Assembly (NCBI GenBank): GCA_017458085.1
Contig: JAFTGE010000011.1
Coordinates: 1-36,347, forward strand
DNA from: Oscillospiraceae bacterium
GTDB taxonomy: Bacteria; Bacillota; Clostridia; Oscillospirales; Oscillospiraceae
DNA: 36,347 bases
Direction of reading: 5' to 3'
Both the position numbers and the translations under genes were made by a program. The stretch's first letter is position 1, and each line of letters starts with the position of its first letter. Below the pieces are notes generated by a model. It did no database searches and was not told the DNA's origin. It saw only the letters and a list, made by a program, of their open reading frames with translations. Positions 7,994 to 15,234 of this stretch are shown piece by piece.

Positions 7994-8028
7994 AAAAAAG
8001 CCCCTGCCGATGTTGCATCGGTAGAGGC
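7994..8028 (-). terminator. Rho-independent terminator between parB and adhesin gene
   Basis: On the minus strand, a 13-bp stem with one mismatch (arms GCCTCTACCGATG and CATCGGCAGGGGC) and loop CAA is followed by six T. It should end parA-parB transcripts 117 bases past the parB stop, and it lies about 60 bases upstream of the adhesin start. No promoter was found between it and the adhesin. Confidence 0.85.
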
Positions 8029-8144
8029 GGTGAAACAGTTTCTCTTTTTCGGCTGGTACAGTTGGTTTGAGGGGGTGAGGTGTGGAGAGGGGGAACAGCC
8101 GATTTTCCCCGGCATAGCATAGGGACACACTACCCCCTTGGCGG

Positions 8145-9077
8145 CTATCTTTCCATGCTGCGCTGGCGCTTATAGTACATATCCAGCGCCTTGACGATGG
8201 TATCCTCGATCTTCTGCGCGGGCGTCCCCGTGGGAAAATACTTGCTGATACGCTCTCTCGGCATACGAAACTGCTCCTTTTGATTTGGTTTTTCCTCCTG
8301 CATGATGGACAAGATGACCTCCTCGGTCAGCTTGCCGCTCTCGGAGAATTGGCGCATTTTGATGGCTTGGGCGTGAGACGGTGTGCAATCCTCCAGCTCC
8401 ATCATTTCATGGAGCGTGGTCTGCTCGTTTTCGGGCAGGTAGGACAGCTCCACGGCGGGACGCATGGCGATCTTGCCCTCGTCCACCATGTCCAGCAGCG
8501 GCGGGATAAGATAAGTGAGCCGGATATACCTCTGAATTTGGGTGTTGCTATCCGGGGAATTACCTGCAAGCACCTCTCTTGAGGTCTGCCCGAAATTCTG
8601 TCCCACTGGGACAGAATTATTTTTGCTGGGTCTGCCAGCCTGTCGCTTCATGGCTTCCAGCTTCATCTTGTAGGCAAAGGCTTTCTCCGAAGGGAGGATT
8701 TTGTCGCGCTGCAAGTTGCTGTCCACCATGATAATGATAGCTTCATCATCGGTCAGATCGCGCACAAGGCAAGGCATGGTGGGCTTCTGCGCCAGTTTGC
8801 TGCCTATCTTGCGGCGGTGGCCTGCTACCATCTCATAGCCGCCGCCCTCCTTGGGGCGTACCATGCCGGGGACAAGAACACCGTACTGCTTGATGCTGTC
8901 TGCCATCTCCATCATGGCCTCATCCATCTTCACCTTAAAGGGATGATCGGGAAAGTCGCTGATCTCGTCCAACGGGATGTCTACAACCGTTTCTCGCTTG
9001 GCTGCGTCCCGTTCCTCCTGCGTGGTAAACAGCTCATCTACCGAGGTCAAAAGACTTGCCACGTTGCTTTTCGCCAA
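8145..9077 (-). CDS. parB: ParB/Spo0J-type partition protein
   Basis: A 310-aa ParB-family protein that would bind a centromere-like site and work with ParA to keep the excised, circular ICE in dividing cells. The N-terminal ParB domain (about residues 31-125) shows VDIPLDEISDFPDHPF, a box-II-like GYEMVAGHRRK (GHRR at 86-89, where many family members have GERR), and NLQRDKILPSEKAFA. A central helix-turn-helix part and a C-terminal helical part follow. The start is TTG at 9077, chosen because AAGGAGG lies 9 bases upstream; it lies inside the 3' end of parA, a 44-bp overlap. A parS site was not identified. ParB CTP-binding is a family property and was not checked residue by residue. Confidence 0.88.
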   Translation of the reverse strand: MAKSNVASLLTSVDELFTTQEERDAAKRETVVDIPLDEISDFPDHPFKVKMDEAMMEMADSIKQYGVLVPGMVRPKEGGGYEMVAGHRRKIGSKLAQKPTMPCLVRDLTDDEAIIIMVDSNLQRDKILPSEKAFAYKMKLEAMKRQAGRPSKNNSVPVGQNFGQTSREVLAGNSPDSNTQIQRYIRLTYLIPPLLDMVDEGKIAMRPAVELSYLPENEQTTLHEMMELEDCTPSHAQAIKMRQFSESGKLTEEVILSIMQEEKPNQKEQFRMPRERISKYFPTGTPAQKIEDTIVKALDMYYKRQRSMER

Positions 9078-9855
9078 AGCCTGTCACCTCCTTTACAAGT
9101 TTGCGGTAGGCATCCGCCGCGCGCCCCTTGGGGTCGTGCCGGAAGATGCTTTTGCCTGCGGTGCTGACTTCTGCCAGCCGCACCGTCGCGGGGATCACGG
9201 CCTCCATGACGGGCAGGCGCTTTCCATAGTTTTCTTTGACGGACTTCACAATATCCTTGCGGAAATTTGTCTCATTCGCCATCGTGAGAAATACGCCGCC
9301 GATCTTCAGCTTGGGGTTGATCTGCCGCTTGATGCTCTGCACCGTGCCGATCAGCTCCGCCATGTCCTCGGCGGCAAGATAGTCCGCCTGCACGGGAATG
9401 AGAACGTAGTCCGATGCGGACAGGGCGTTGATGACCAGCATACCGAGGGACGGTCGGCAATCCAGCAGCACATAATCATAGTCCTTTTTTACGCTGTCCA
9501 GATACCGCTTCAAGACCGTCTCGCGGCTCATGGTGTTGACCAGCCCGATCTCCACCGCCGAAAGAGTGCGGTTTGCCGGGATGAAATCAAAGCCCTCGTC
9601 ATGGTGCATGATCTCCGGGTGTTCCGTGCTGTCCTGTCCCGCCACAATGTCATTCATAACATTGCTGAGGGTCAAGGGCAGCTCATGGGGCTTGCGCTCT
9701 CCCAGCATCTTTGTAAGATCGCCCTGCGGGTCAACATCCAAAAGCAAGACCTTATTTCCGTCTTGTGCCAGTCCTGCGCCGATGCAGTACACGCTGGTGC
9801 TTTTGCCGACGCCGCCCTTCTGGTTGGCGACGGCAATAACCTTTGTTTTCGCCAT
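9034..9855 (-). CDS. parA: ParA/Soj-type partition ATPase
   Basis: A 273-aa ParA-family ATPase. The deviant Walker A motif KGGVGKST is at residues 13-20, with signature Lys13 and P-loop Lys18. DVDPQGDLT (about residues 40-48) is the switch region, and YVLLDCRPSLG is the Walker B-like segment. The length suits chromosomal Soj-like proteins without an N-terminal DNA-binding extension. AAGGAGG lies 8 bases before the ATG. It overlaps parB by 44 bp, so the two proteins are made together. The pair is standard on clostridial ICEs, where it stabilises the circular form; that role is inferred from family. A terminator at 9932-9970 lies upstream, so the pair should have its own promoter in 9856-9931; no convincing one was seen. 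Confidence 0.92.
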   Translation of the reverse strand: MAKTKVIAVANQKGGVGKSTSVYCIGAGLAQDGNKVLLLDVDPQGDLTKMLGERKPHELPLTLSNVMNDIVAGQDSTEHPEIMHHDEGFDFIPANRTLSAVEIGLVNTMSRETVLKRYLDSVKKDYDYVLLDCRPSLGMLVINALSASDYVLIPVQADYLAAEDMAELIGTVQSIKRQINPKLKIGGVFLTMANETNFRKDIVKSVKENYGKRLPVMEAVIPATVRLAEVSTAGKSIFRHDPKGRAADAYRKLVKEVTGFGEKQRGKSFDLGR

Positions 9856-9931
9856 ATTGGTTTCCTCCTTTACGCAGATTTAGCCACCTGCGGCGAATAT
9901 GCAGATAGCTATGTACTGGCACTCCGGGCAT

Positions 9932-9970
9932 GAAAAAAGCCGCCTACTCTGAAATACAGAATAGACGGCT
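9932..9970 (-). terminator. Rho-independent terminator after zinc-ribbon/49-aa pair
   Basis: On the minus strand a 14-bp stem (AGCCGTCTATTCTG with CAGAGTAGGCGGCT, two G-T pairs) and a 5-base loop are followed by six T. It lies 22 bases past the 49-aa gene. Confidence 0.85.
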
Positions 9971-9992
9971 TTCTGGATATGTAATTGTAGGA

Positions 9993-10142
9993 TCATGCGG
10001 GGGCAATTTTGGCAATCAGTTCATCCACGCAATCGGTGTAACGGCCTTGTGCGATCAGCTTGTTCTTCATGCGAATGAGGCTCCGCAGCACAAGCCGCGT
10101 TTCCTCGATGTTGAGAGCAACATAGTATTTAGGTTTCCTCAT
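9993..10142 (-). CDS. 49-aa protein translationally coupled to zinc-ribbon protein
   Basis: A small ORF reading MRKPKYYVALNIEETRLVL, then a basic helix with SLIRMKNKL, ending DELIAKIAPA. It has no signal peptide or membrane segment and looks like a compact alpha/beta or helical cytoplasmic protein. Its ATG overlaps the zinc-ribbon gene stop by four bases (ATGA), so the two are almost certainly co-translated. A terminator follows directly, making a closed two-gene cassette. Similar very small ICE proteins are known only as hypothetical. It could be a partner, regulator or antidote of the zinc-ribbon protein, but nothing in the sequence proves this. Confidence 0.7.
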   Translation of the reverse strand: MRKPKYYVALNIEETRLVLRSLIRMKNKLIAQGRYTDCVDELIAKIAPA

Positions 10143-11545
10143 GCGGTGATCCTCCTGTTTTGATTTCTCCAATCAAAGAATTTTTGTCTTATGTAGGCGG
10201 CGTCTTTCTCGGCATCTGTTGCTATAAATATGTGAACACTTTGAAACGCTCTCAAAACCCGGCACAGATATTCGGCTTCACGCTCATTTCTTTTGTGTGG
10301 GATTTCATTGTACTTGATCCCGCGCTGTTTACACAAGTGTACTTTCACACTCTCTATTGCGTCTGATCTCCGGTCAAGGCAGAGGGCAAGTTTTTCTTCC
10401 GGGATATATACATCAATCGGCACTCCAAGGATTTTATCAGAATTGAAAACCGCTGACAGTCCCCTCTTTTCAGCGTAATATTTTATAGCTAACTGCGGGA
10501 ACACGCTTTGATACTCGCTCTCGCATACCCTACATCCTGCGCAGTCCACCGCTCTTTCCGAAATTCCAGCTTTCCACGAATGGCCAAAAGAGCATTTCCA
10601 CCATACGCTTTTCATCGAATTTCGGGATATTCTGTCGGGCGCTATGTCCTTGTTCCGCTCAAAATCCCATTCGGGAAGAAGATGCGCGTCGGTTGTCGCC
10701 AGATCGTTATAGCCCGGAAGGACTGCGCGATCTGCACACACAGGGCATTTTGTTCCCTTTATCCGGGATTTCGGCAAAGACCGCCACTCATTTCCGCATA
10801 TACCGCATTTCCACCACACATTTTCCCGGCATTTTTCATTTACCATATCTGGCGTCAGAGGTAAGTTCCGATCAGACCATTCGGCGGCAAGTTGAGGTTG
10901 ACGGGTCACAAAATCATTGAAGCCCTTTAGAAGTGAAATACCGCTGCAATAGGGACACTTACTTCCGCCGGAGCGCGTGGAGATCAGGGTGTTCCACTCA
11001 TGCCCCTCTCTGCATCGCCACCAAACCTTTCGATTGGCAAATGCCGTCACCATCGTCGGCTGAAGCGGTGCGTTTCTCTCTGACCACTCTGCGGCGATCT
11101 CTGGAAACTGCGAGGCAAGATCATTAAAACCGGCCAGCAAGATATTGTGAGAACAGTATGGACAGCCCGTTCCTTGGGTACGGCTCTTTACAGTAGCCGT
11201 CCATTCATGCCCACACTTTCCTTTCCAAAGGACTTTTTTGTGCGATCCAGCCGTCACCATTGTTGGCTTTAGCGTCCCGTTCTTATCTGACCACTCCGCC
11301 GCAATCTCCGACCTCACCGTCAGCAGATCATTGATACCCGCAATCACCCTTGCGCCGGAGCAGATGGGGCATTTCTCCCCCGCTGATCGTGCCTTAACGC
11401 TCGTCTGCCATTCATGGCCACATACGCCTCTCCACCATACAATTTTGTTAGAGCCGTATGTAACCGCGTCAGGCGTAAGCGGCAAATTTTTGTCTGACCA
11501 TTCCCCTATCAACTCTGGATGCTTTACAGAAAAGGCATTTTCCAT
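10139..11545 (-). CDS. Five-repeat zinc-ribbon protein with nuclease-like C-terminus
   Basis: A 468-aa protein. Residues 9-345 hold five tandem copies (about 67 aa each) of the DUF4379/PF14311-type zinc-ribbon unit. The typical unit is AAEWSDKN...PxMV...KVWWKCxxGHEW...SRxxGxKCPYCSG...GFNDL. Each has two Cys pairs, or Cys/His, able to bind a zinc ion. The first knuckle in repeats 3 and 5 has only one Cys before GHEW or GHSW. Residues about 360-468 resemble a Vsr/PD-(D/E)XK-type fold (VPIDVYIPEEKLALCLD, then HLCKQRGIKYNEI). However, the usual acidic residue of the E-x-D/K strand is Cys389, so catalysis is doubtful. The ATG at 11545 follows GGGGGA by about 7 bases; an ORF extension upstream lacks support. 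A DNA-binding or defence role is inferred. Confidence 0.8.
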   Translation of the reverse strand: MENAFSVKHPELIGEWSDKNLPLTPDAVTYGSNKIVWWRGVCGHEWQTSVKARSAGEKCPICSGARVIAGINDLLTVRSEIAAEWSDKNGTLKPTMVTAGSHKKVLWKGKCGHEWTATVKSRTQGTGCPYCSHNILLAGFNDLASQFPEIAAEWSERNAPLQPTMVTAFANRKVWWRCREGHEWNTLISTRSGGSKCPYCSGISLLKGFNDFVTRQPQLAAEWSDRNLPLTPDMVNEKCRENVWWKCGICGNEWRSLPKSRIKGTKCPVCADRAVLPGYNDLATTDAHLLPEWDFERNKDIAPDRISRNSMKSVWWKCSFGHSWKAGISERAVDCAGCRVCESEYQSVFPQLAIKYYAEKRGLSAVFNSDKILGVPIDVYIPEEKLALCLDRRSDAIESVKVHLCKQRGIKYNEIPHKRNEREAEYLCRVLRAFQSVHIFIATDAEKDAAYIRQKFFDWRNQNRRITA

Positions 11546-11575
11546 ATCCGATCCCCCATTTCTATCTCTGACAAA

Positions 11576-11581
11576 AGTATA
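11576..11581 (-). promoter_or_regulatory. Possible -10 box for zinc-ribbon gene
   Basis: TATACT on the minus strand, 31 bases upstream of the zinc-ribbon start codon. At the expected distance the -35 region is poor (TGTACG), so this is tentative. Confidence 0.3.
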
Positions 11582-11637
11582 GGCGAAATGGGTGAAATCG
11601 TACAGTTTGCGAATGGGCAGATTTACCCTATAAATGC

Positions 11638-11676
11638 AAAAAGACCTCAAGAGTTTGCATCCTCTCAAGGTCTTTT
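11638..11676 (-). terminator. Bidirectional terminator at ICE end
   Basis: AAAAAGACCT and AGGTCTTTT pair around an inner GAG/CTC stem, with T-runs on both strands. On the minus strand it would stop transcription from lysS before it enters the ICE. Confidence 0.75.
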
Positions 11677-11727
11677 AGGTATTCAAATGTGCGATTGAAT
11701 TTCAGCTTATCACGTTTTTGCATCGTT

Positions 11728-11746
11728 TGATGTAAGCGTGATGTAA
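11728..11746. repeat. Direct repeats TGATGTAA, 11-bp period (candidate integrase arm sites)
   Basis: TGATGTAA occurs at 11728-11735 and again at 11739-11746, exactly 11 bp (one helical turn) apart, close to the ICE/lysS junction. Close direct repeats near an element end are typical of arm-type binding sites for tyrosine integrases such as that of Tn916. CGTTTTTG also occurs twice nearby (11713-11720 and 11753-11760). The function is inferred; the integrase gene is not in the window. Confidence 0.45.
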
Positions 11747-11813
11747 CATGTGCGTTTTTGGCCTCTCGCAAATCGCTGAAACCCGCATGATTACAGGCTT
11801 TTTTGAGGGTCGG

Positions 11814-13313
11814 TCAATCAAGCGGCTTCATTGTCGGGAACAGGATCACATCGCGGATGGAGCTGCAGCCGGTGAGCAGCATGACACAGCGGTCGATGCC
11901 GATACCGAGGCCGCCCGTGGGAGGCATGCCATACTCCAGCGCGTTGATGAAATCGTCGTCCATCATACCGGCCTCATCGTCGCCCTTGGCGCGCAGCTCG
12001 ACCTGCTTCTGGAAGCGCTGCTTCTGATCAATGGGATCGTTGAGCTCGGAGAAGGCATTGCCCATCTCGCTGGAGCAAATGAACAGCTCAAAGCGCTCGG
12101 TCAGGCGCGGGAACTTGGGACTGCGCTTGGCCAGCGGGGAAACATCCACCGGATGCATGGTGATAAAGGTGGGCTGGATGAGCTTCTCCTCGACCTTCTG
12201 ATCAAAGCACTCATACAGAGCGTGGCCCCAGGTGGGCTCGACCTTCTCCATGTCGACACCGGCAGCCTTGGCCGCGGCGACGGCCTCGGCATCGTCCTCG
12301 ATAGCCATGAAGTCCACGCCCACATATTCCTTGACCGCCTCGGCCATGGTCATGCGCTTAAAGCCGGGGGCCAGGGAAATCTGCCGGCCCTGCCACTCGA
12401 CGTCATAGGTGCCGAGAATGTCGCGCGCAGCGCCGGAGAGCAGATCTTCAAACAGATCCATCATGTCGTTGAAATCGGCGTAGGACTCGTACAGCTCAAC
12501 TGTGGTAAACTCCGGGTTATGCTTGGTGTCCATCCCCTCGTTGCGGAAGATGCGGCCGATCTCATACACGCGCTCGATACCGCCGACAATGAGCCGCTTG
12601 AGGTTCAGCTCGGTGGCAATGCGCAGATACATGTCAATATCCAGGGTGTTGTGGTGCGTGATGAAGGGGCGGGCCGTGGCGCCGCCGGAGATGGTGTTGA
12701 GCACAGGGGTCTCCACCTCCATGTAGCCGCGGCCATCCAGGAAGCGGCGGACATAGGAGATGAACTTGGAACGGATCTCGAAATTGCGGCGGCTCTCCTC
12801 GCTCATGATGAGGTCGACATAGCGCTGGCGGTACTTGAGCTCCGTATTGGTCATGCCGTGGAACTTCTCGGGCAGGGGTCGCAGGGACTTGGAAAGCAGC
12901 ACGACGGACTGCACATGGACAGAGATCTCACCGGTCTTGGTCTTGAAGACATAGCCGGAGACGCCGACAATGTCGCCGATGTCGTACTTGCGGAAGTCCA
13001 GAAACTCCGTCTCGCTCACCGCGTCAGAGCGGATATAGAGCTGAATCTGACCCTTGTCATCCTTAATGTGGCAGAAAATCGCCTTTCCCATGCCGCGCTT
13101 GGACATCATACGGCCGGCAACGGAGACGGTCTTTTCCTCGAAGGAATCATAGTTGTCCTTGATCTCCTGCGACCAGGCGGTGCGGTTGAACTTGGTCTGC
13201 TGGAAGGGGTCCCTCCCCTCCTGCTGCAGTGCGCTCAGCTTGTCGCGGCGAATCTGCAGAATCTCAGAAAGCTCCTGCTCGGGAGCCTGCTGGTTGTTTC
13301 TCTCTTCACTCAT
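11814..13313 (-). CDS. lysS: Lysyl-tRNA synthetase, class II
   Basis: A 499-aa cytoplasmic class II lysyl-tRNA synthetase that charges tRNA-Lys with lysine using ATP. The N-terminal OB-fold anticodon-binding domain covers about residues 60-165 ([21 protein letters not shown]). The catalytic domain carries motif 1 ([15 protein letters not shown]...GYMEVETP), motif 2 ([23 protein letters not shown]) and motif 3 ([15 protein letters not shown]). Length is normal for the family. The gene starts 11 bases after greA, with GAGGG inside the greA 3' end about 8 bases before the ATG, so the two are co-transcribed. It is the last chromosomal gene before the ICE. No intrinsic terminator is visible right after its stop, so the ICE may have displaced the native one. 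Confidence 0.97.
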   Translation of the reverse strand: MSEERNNQQAPEQELSEILQIRRDKLSALQQEGRDPFQQTKFNRTAWSQEIKDNYDSFEEKTVSVAGRMMSKRGMGKAIFCHIKDDKGQIQLYIRSDAVSETEFLDFRKYDIGDIVGVSGYVFKTKTGEISVHVQSVVLLSKSLRPLPEKFHGMTNTELKYRQRYVDLIMSEESRRNFEIRSKFISYVRRFLDGRGYMEVETPVLNTISGGATARPFITHHNTLDIDMYLRIATELNLKRLIVGGIERVYEIGRIFRNEGMDTKHNPEFTTVELYESYADFNDMMDLFEDLLSGAARDILGTYDVEWQGRQISLAPGFKRMTMAEAVKEYVGVDFMAIEDDAEAVAAAKAAGVDMEKVEPTWGHALYECFDQKVEEKLIQPTFITMHPVDVSPLAKRSPKFPRLTERFELFICSSEMGNAFSELNDPIDQKQRFQKQVELRAKGDDEAGMMDDDFINALEYGMPPTGGLGIGIDRCVMLLTGCSSIRDVILFPTMKPLD

Positions 13314-13324
13314 ACAGCTAACCC

Positions 13325-13813
13325 TCAGTTGTTCTCGACGGAGAGGATCTTGAGCTGCACATCACCCGCGGGAGCGGCGACCGTAACCGTGTCGCCGGCG
13401 CGGTGGCTGTGCAGGGCGCGGCCCACAGGAGAGTCGTCAGAGATGCGGCCGGCCTTGGGATTGGCTTCCTGAGAGCCGACGATCTCGTAGGTGTCCTCCT
13501 CGTCAAACTCGATATCGAGAACCTTGACAATGCTGCCCAGAGTAACGGTATCCTTGGGGGCGTCCACATCGGTCTTATCGACGATCTCGGCGTTTTCAAT
13601 GAGGACCTTGAGCTCCGCAATCTTGGAATAGAGCTTCCCCTGCTCGGTCTTGGCCTCGTCGTACTCGCTGTTTTCGGACAGATCGCCGAAGCTTCTGGCT
13701 TCCTTGATCAGCTCCGAAACCTCTTTCTCGCGCACGGTTTCGAGGTAGTACAGCTCCTCCTTGATTGCGTCAAGACGCTCCTGACTCATTTTGAATCTGT
13801 TAGAATTGGCCAT
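13325..13813 (-). CDS. greA: Transcription elongation factor GreA
   Basis: A 162-aa GreA that rescues backtracked RNA polymerase by stimulating transcript cleavage. The N-terminal coiled coil (about residues 8-75) carries the conserved tip motif [15 protein letters not shown], with the acidic residues that reach the polymerase active site. The C-terminal FKBP-like domain includes [11 protein letters not shown] and the typical ending [18 protein letters not shown]. An ATG at 13819 would add MT but leaves only 3 bases after AGGAG. The ATG at 13813 has a 9-base spacing and is preferred. A near-perfect sigma-A promoter lies 76 bases upstream. greA-lysS is a frequent pairing in Firmicutes. Confidence 0.96.
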   Translation of the reverse strand: MANSNRFKMSQERLDAIKEELYYLETVREKEVSELIKEARSFGDLSENSEYDEAKTEQGKLYSKIAELKVLIENAEIVDKTDVDAPKDTVTLGSIVKVLDIEFDEEDTYEIVGSQEANPKAGRISDDSPVGRALHSHRAGDTVTVAAPAGDVQLKILSVENN

Positions 13814-13888
13814 TGTCATGCTCTCCTTCTGCCGCGCAAGCTGCGCCGGTTATAATTTAAATGCGGTAATTCGTTTTTAAGCTTATAT

Positions 13889-13917
13889 ATTATAGTGATT
13901 TCCTTGCCCCGTGTCAA
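13889..13917 (-). promoter_or_regulatory. Sigma-A promoter for greA-lysS
   Basis: TTGACA (13912-13917) and TATAAT (13889-13894) on the minus strand with a 17-bp spacer, both full consensus. The -35 box overlaps the stop codon of the S41 gene. Confidence 0.93.
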
Positions 13918-15161
13918 CTCAAAAGCTTGAGCGCATGCATCAGCTGTTCGTCGTTGGAGGTGGCGCCGGTGCCGGTGCTCTCGCCGGTGGTGCCGGCGGT
14001 AGTGCCGGTGGCAGAAGCGTCGGAATTGTGGATGATGTACTCCGGGGCGACGCCACCGGTTGCGCTGATATCCACACGGTTACCGGTCAGGTAGGTGCCG
14101 GTGGAAAGGCGGATGGCACTGCCGTCGGACAGATCAATGGTCTCCTGGGTACGCGTCTTGCCGGTGGTCGGCTCCCCGATGACTGTGGCCCACTGGAACT
14201 CCTTGAGCGCTGCGGCGCAGACCTCGGCCTCGCCATAGGTTTCGCCGTTGATCAGCACAGCCATGGGCAGCTGAATGCACATGCCGTCAGACTCGGTGAC
14301 CTTCTCATGGCCATTCTTATCGCGCTGGATGAACAGCACGCCGTTGGGCAGCAAATAGTCCAGGAGCTTGGCCACCTCCGTATCCAACCCGCCGGGGTTA
14401 CCGCGCAGGTCGATACACAGGGCAATGGCGCCCTGATTGAGCAGATCCTCCACCGCGTTGATCGCGTCGTCGGCGGTTCCGGCCTCAAAGTTTGCGATTT
14501 GGATATAGCCGGCCAGCGTCTTTTCCAGGCGGTAGCTGACCGAACTCTGGTACACGCCGGTGCAGTCGACCTCGATCAGCTCCTTGCCGCCGCGGCCCAC
14601 GCCGAGGGTGAACTTGCCGTTGAGCTTGGAACGGATCAGGGTGCGCGCCTCATCCAGAGTCAGTCCGGTCACGTCCGTGCCGTCGACCGATGTGATGACC
14701 ATACCCGCGGTGAGCCCTGCCCAGGCAGCAGGCGAATCCATATTGACGCTCATCACTTCAAAGGCGCCGCTATCCTCCTTGAGTATAGCCATGCCGATGC
14801 CGCTGTATTCATTGGAGGAGCTGAGCTGATAAGCCTTATACTCGTTGGGCGACATGAAGTAACTCCACTTGTCACCAAGGCCGGAGATCATCGCGGCGGC
14901 GGCGCTGGCGCCCATGGCGTCGCGGTCGACCTCGTCGATAAACTCCTCGTCGACCACGTCTTTGATCTCGATATAGCGCATGGCCTCGTTATAGTCTTCC
15001 TTGCCGCCCACACTCTCCACGATGGTTTTGCGGGTGTAGAAGAAGGTCCCACCGCCCACCAGCAGCAGAGCAAGCAGCACGTACTTGAGCTTGATCGGAA
15101 TGCTGAAAAGCGCATGGAAAAAGCGAAGAATACCGTATAGCAGTCTTTGTCCGAGTCTCAT
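13914..15161 (-). CDS. S41-family PDZ protein, catalytic Ser replaced by Gly
   Basis: A 415-aa membrane-anchored C-terminal-processing-protease homologue. One transmembrane helix lies at about residues 25-45 (KLKYVLLALLLVGGGTFF), followed by an N-terminal helical part. A PDZ domain at about 115-200 includes YSGIGMAI and SPAAWAGLTAGMVITSVDG. The S41 core includes LCIDLRGNPGGLDTEVAKLLD. In the usual catalytic block NxxSxSAxE, this protein reads INGETYGEAEV. The position of the catalytic serine is Gly310 (codon GGC), while the partner lysine is kept as Lys335 (GEPTTGKT), 25 residues on as in active enzymes. The C-terminus is a Thr/Gly/Ser-rich tail. GGAGGA lies 5 bases before the ATG. It follows the ftsEX-M23 genes, so it is probably a non-catalytic PDZ scaffold acting at the envelope. 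Confidence 0.85.
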   Translation of the reverse strand: MRLGQRLLYGILRFFHALFSIPIKLKYVLLALLLVGGGTFFYTRKTIVESVGGKEDYNEAMRYIEIKDVVDEEFIDEVDRDAMGASAAAAMISGLGDKWSYFMSPNEYKAYQLSSSNEYSGIGMAILKEDSGAFEVMSVNMDSPAAWAGLTAGMVITSVDGTDVTGLTLDEARTLIRSKLNGKFTLGVGRGGKELIEVDCTGVYQSSVSYRLEKTLAGYIQIANFEAGTADDAINAVEDLLNQGAIALCIDLRGNPGGLDTEVAKLLDYLLPNGVLFIQRDKNGHEKVTESDGMCIQLPMAVLINGETYGEAEVCAAALKEFQWATVIGEPTTGKTRTQETIDLSDGSAIRLSTGTYLTGNRVDISATGGVAPEYIIHNSDASATGTTAGTTGESTGTGATSNDEQLMHALKLLS

Positions 15162-15187
15162 GAAAATCCTCCGGAAAAACGCGTATT

Positions 15188-15219
15188 CTGCCGGACAGTC
15201 GAAGCCGACCGTCCGGCAG
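15188..15219 (-). other. Intergenic stem-loop between M23 and S41 genes
   Basis: CTGCCGGAC pairs with GTCCGGCAG (9 bp) around an inner GTCG/CGAC stem with an A-C mismatch. There is no T-run on the minus strand, so it is more likely an RNA-processing or stability element, or a weak terminator, than a full stop. Confidence 0.5.
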
Positions 15220-15234
15220 TCAGATCACATTGCT

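Larger units (their letters stand above)
1..11750 (-). mobile_element. One end of an integrative conjugative element (partial)
   Basis: From the window edge to just beyond the zinc-ribbon gene, the genes are the accessory and maintenance set of clostridial conjugative transposons: TnpV, a giant methylase/helicase, LPD28, DpnD/PcfM-like, DUF7007-like, parA/parB and a surface adhesin. All are on the minus strand. The right boundary is placed between the terminator at 11638-11676 and the lysS stop at 11814, where direct repeats typical of integrase arm sites occur. Relaxase, type IV secretion and recombinase genes are outside the window, so the integration class is not known. The assignment rests on gene-family recognition; the exact end is inferred. 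Confidence 0.8.

Noticed and set aside
10139-11545. Zinc-ribbon protein as an ICE relaxase or replication initiator
   Set aside because: It has no relaxase HUH motif or Rep motif; the repeats match the DUF4379-type zinc ribbon.
11748-13472. 574-aa plus-strand frame opposite lysS and greA
   Set aside because: A GC-rich antisense shadow; it crosses two well-conserved genes and their shared promoter direction.
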